Shown here: piece by piece, positions 63,713-64,000 of the stretch
Layout of the letters: each line of letters starts with the position of its first letter
How positions within the stretch are numbered: position 1 is the stretch's first letter
Source: Artemia franciscana
Lineage: Eukaryota; Arthropoda; Branchiopoda; Anostraca; Artemiidae
Assembly: GCF_032884065.1 (NCBI RefSeq)
Contig: NC_088879.1
Span: forward strand, 24,538,038-24,602,037
DNA length: 64,000 bases
Direction of reading: 5' to 3'
Notes under the pieces: model-generated
The model's input: only the letters and a program-made list of their open reading frames with translations
The model's database searches: none
What the model was told of the DNA's origin: nothing
Program-made: the position numbers and the translations under genes

Positions 63713-64000
63713 GATAGTTGCCCTCCGATCACTTTTGACTTGGGTATACTGTAACTTTATTTTCATCGAACTTCTCCATCTATGTTATATGGTTATTTAA
63801 GTAGAAATGAGGTATAACTAATTCATGTGGTCAGTTTTTTTTACTATTTACCCAATTAACGACAAAAAAAAAACACGTTCATCGTTTTATGATGTACGTA
63901 AAGAGCGAAGTGGCAAATAAAACGAACAAAAACTAACTGTCTTCAACCCGTTCAGTATCTATCTGTAAAATCGGCGTAATTTTTTCTTTTTATTGCTGTT

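Overview
The window is nuclear DNA from an animal, most likely an arthropod. It has split genes with GT/AG introns, a CR1/jockey-type LINE, a dense Helitron field, and an inserted block of mitochondrial DNA. That block reads with the invertebrate mitochondrial code (TGA as Trp, AGA as Ser) and keeps the pancrustacean gene order cox1-trnL2-cox2 and nad5-nad4-nad4L-trnT-trnP-nad6-cob-trnS2-nad1-trnL1-rrnL-rrnS. A crustacean, possibly a branchiopod such as a brine shrimp, fits; this is inference and no database was searched.

Region 1 (1-42.7 kb) is the 3' part of a plus-strand SMC1 gene, the cohesin ATPase subunit. Seven exons (1-105, 3683-3805, 8793-9056, 14565-14744, 17708-17886, 39151-39334, 41938-42018) join into one open frame of 371 codons plus a stop. 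They carry the end of the coiled coil, the C-terminal ABC signature (LSGGEKT) and the Walker B/D-loop ([12 protein letters not shown]). The introns hold the repeats. Intron 1 has a Helitron/SINE/(TA)n composite and a perfect 28-bp fold-back. Intron 3 has an antisense, decayed LINE with ORF1 and endonuclease-RT ORF2. Intron 4 has a G-rich satellite of about 295 bp per unit. Intron 5 is 21 kb and about 19 kb of it is a Helitron array with tandem, head-to-head and inverted units, a higher-order duplication of about 8 kb, and a 100-N gap.

Region 2 (42.7-49.1 kb) is mostly featureless AT-rich intergenic DNA. It contains a short LINE fragment (46.6-47.1 kb) and a minus-strand RING-finger gene or pseudogene. 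The latter has an internally duplicated RING module and a 3 x 45-residue acidic repeat in a shifted frame.

Region 3 (49.1-59.36 kb) is a mosaic nuclear mitochondrial insertion (NUMT) of at least three segments: control region + rrnS + start of rrnL; then nad5 through rrnL and the end of rrnS; then cox2-trnL2-cox1 inverted. Several genes are frameshifted. One of the two trnV copies is split by a 455-bp MITE with a 3-bp TTA target duplication, and the other copy preserves the empty site.

Region 4 (59.36-64 kb) has a dispersed palindrome-bearing repeat, then a copy of about 1 kb of the SMC1 intron 4/exon 5 junction (truncated within the exon), then AT-rich DNA with a 41-A tract and a large fold-back with an internal diverged tandem duplication. 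The only gene that looks intact is SMC1; nearly everything else is mobile, duplicated or decayed sequence.
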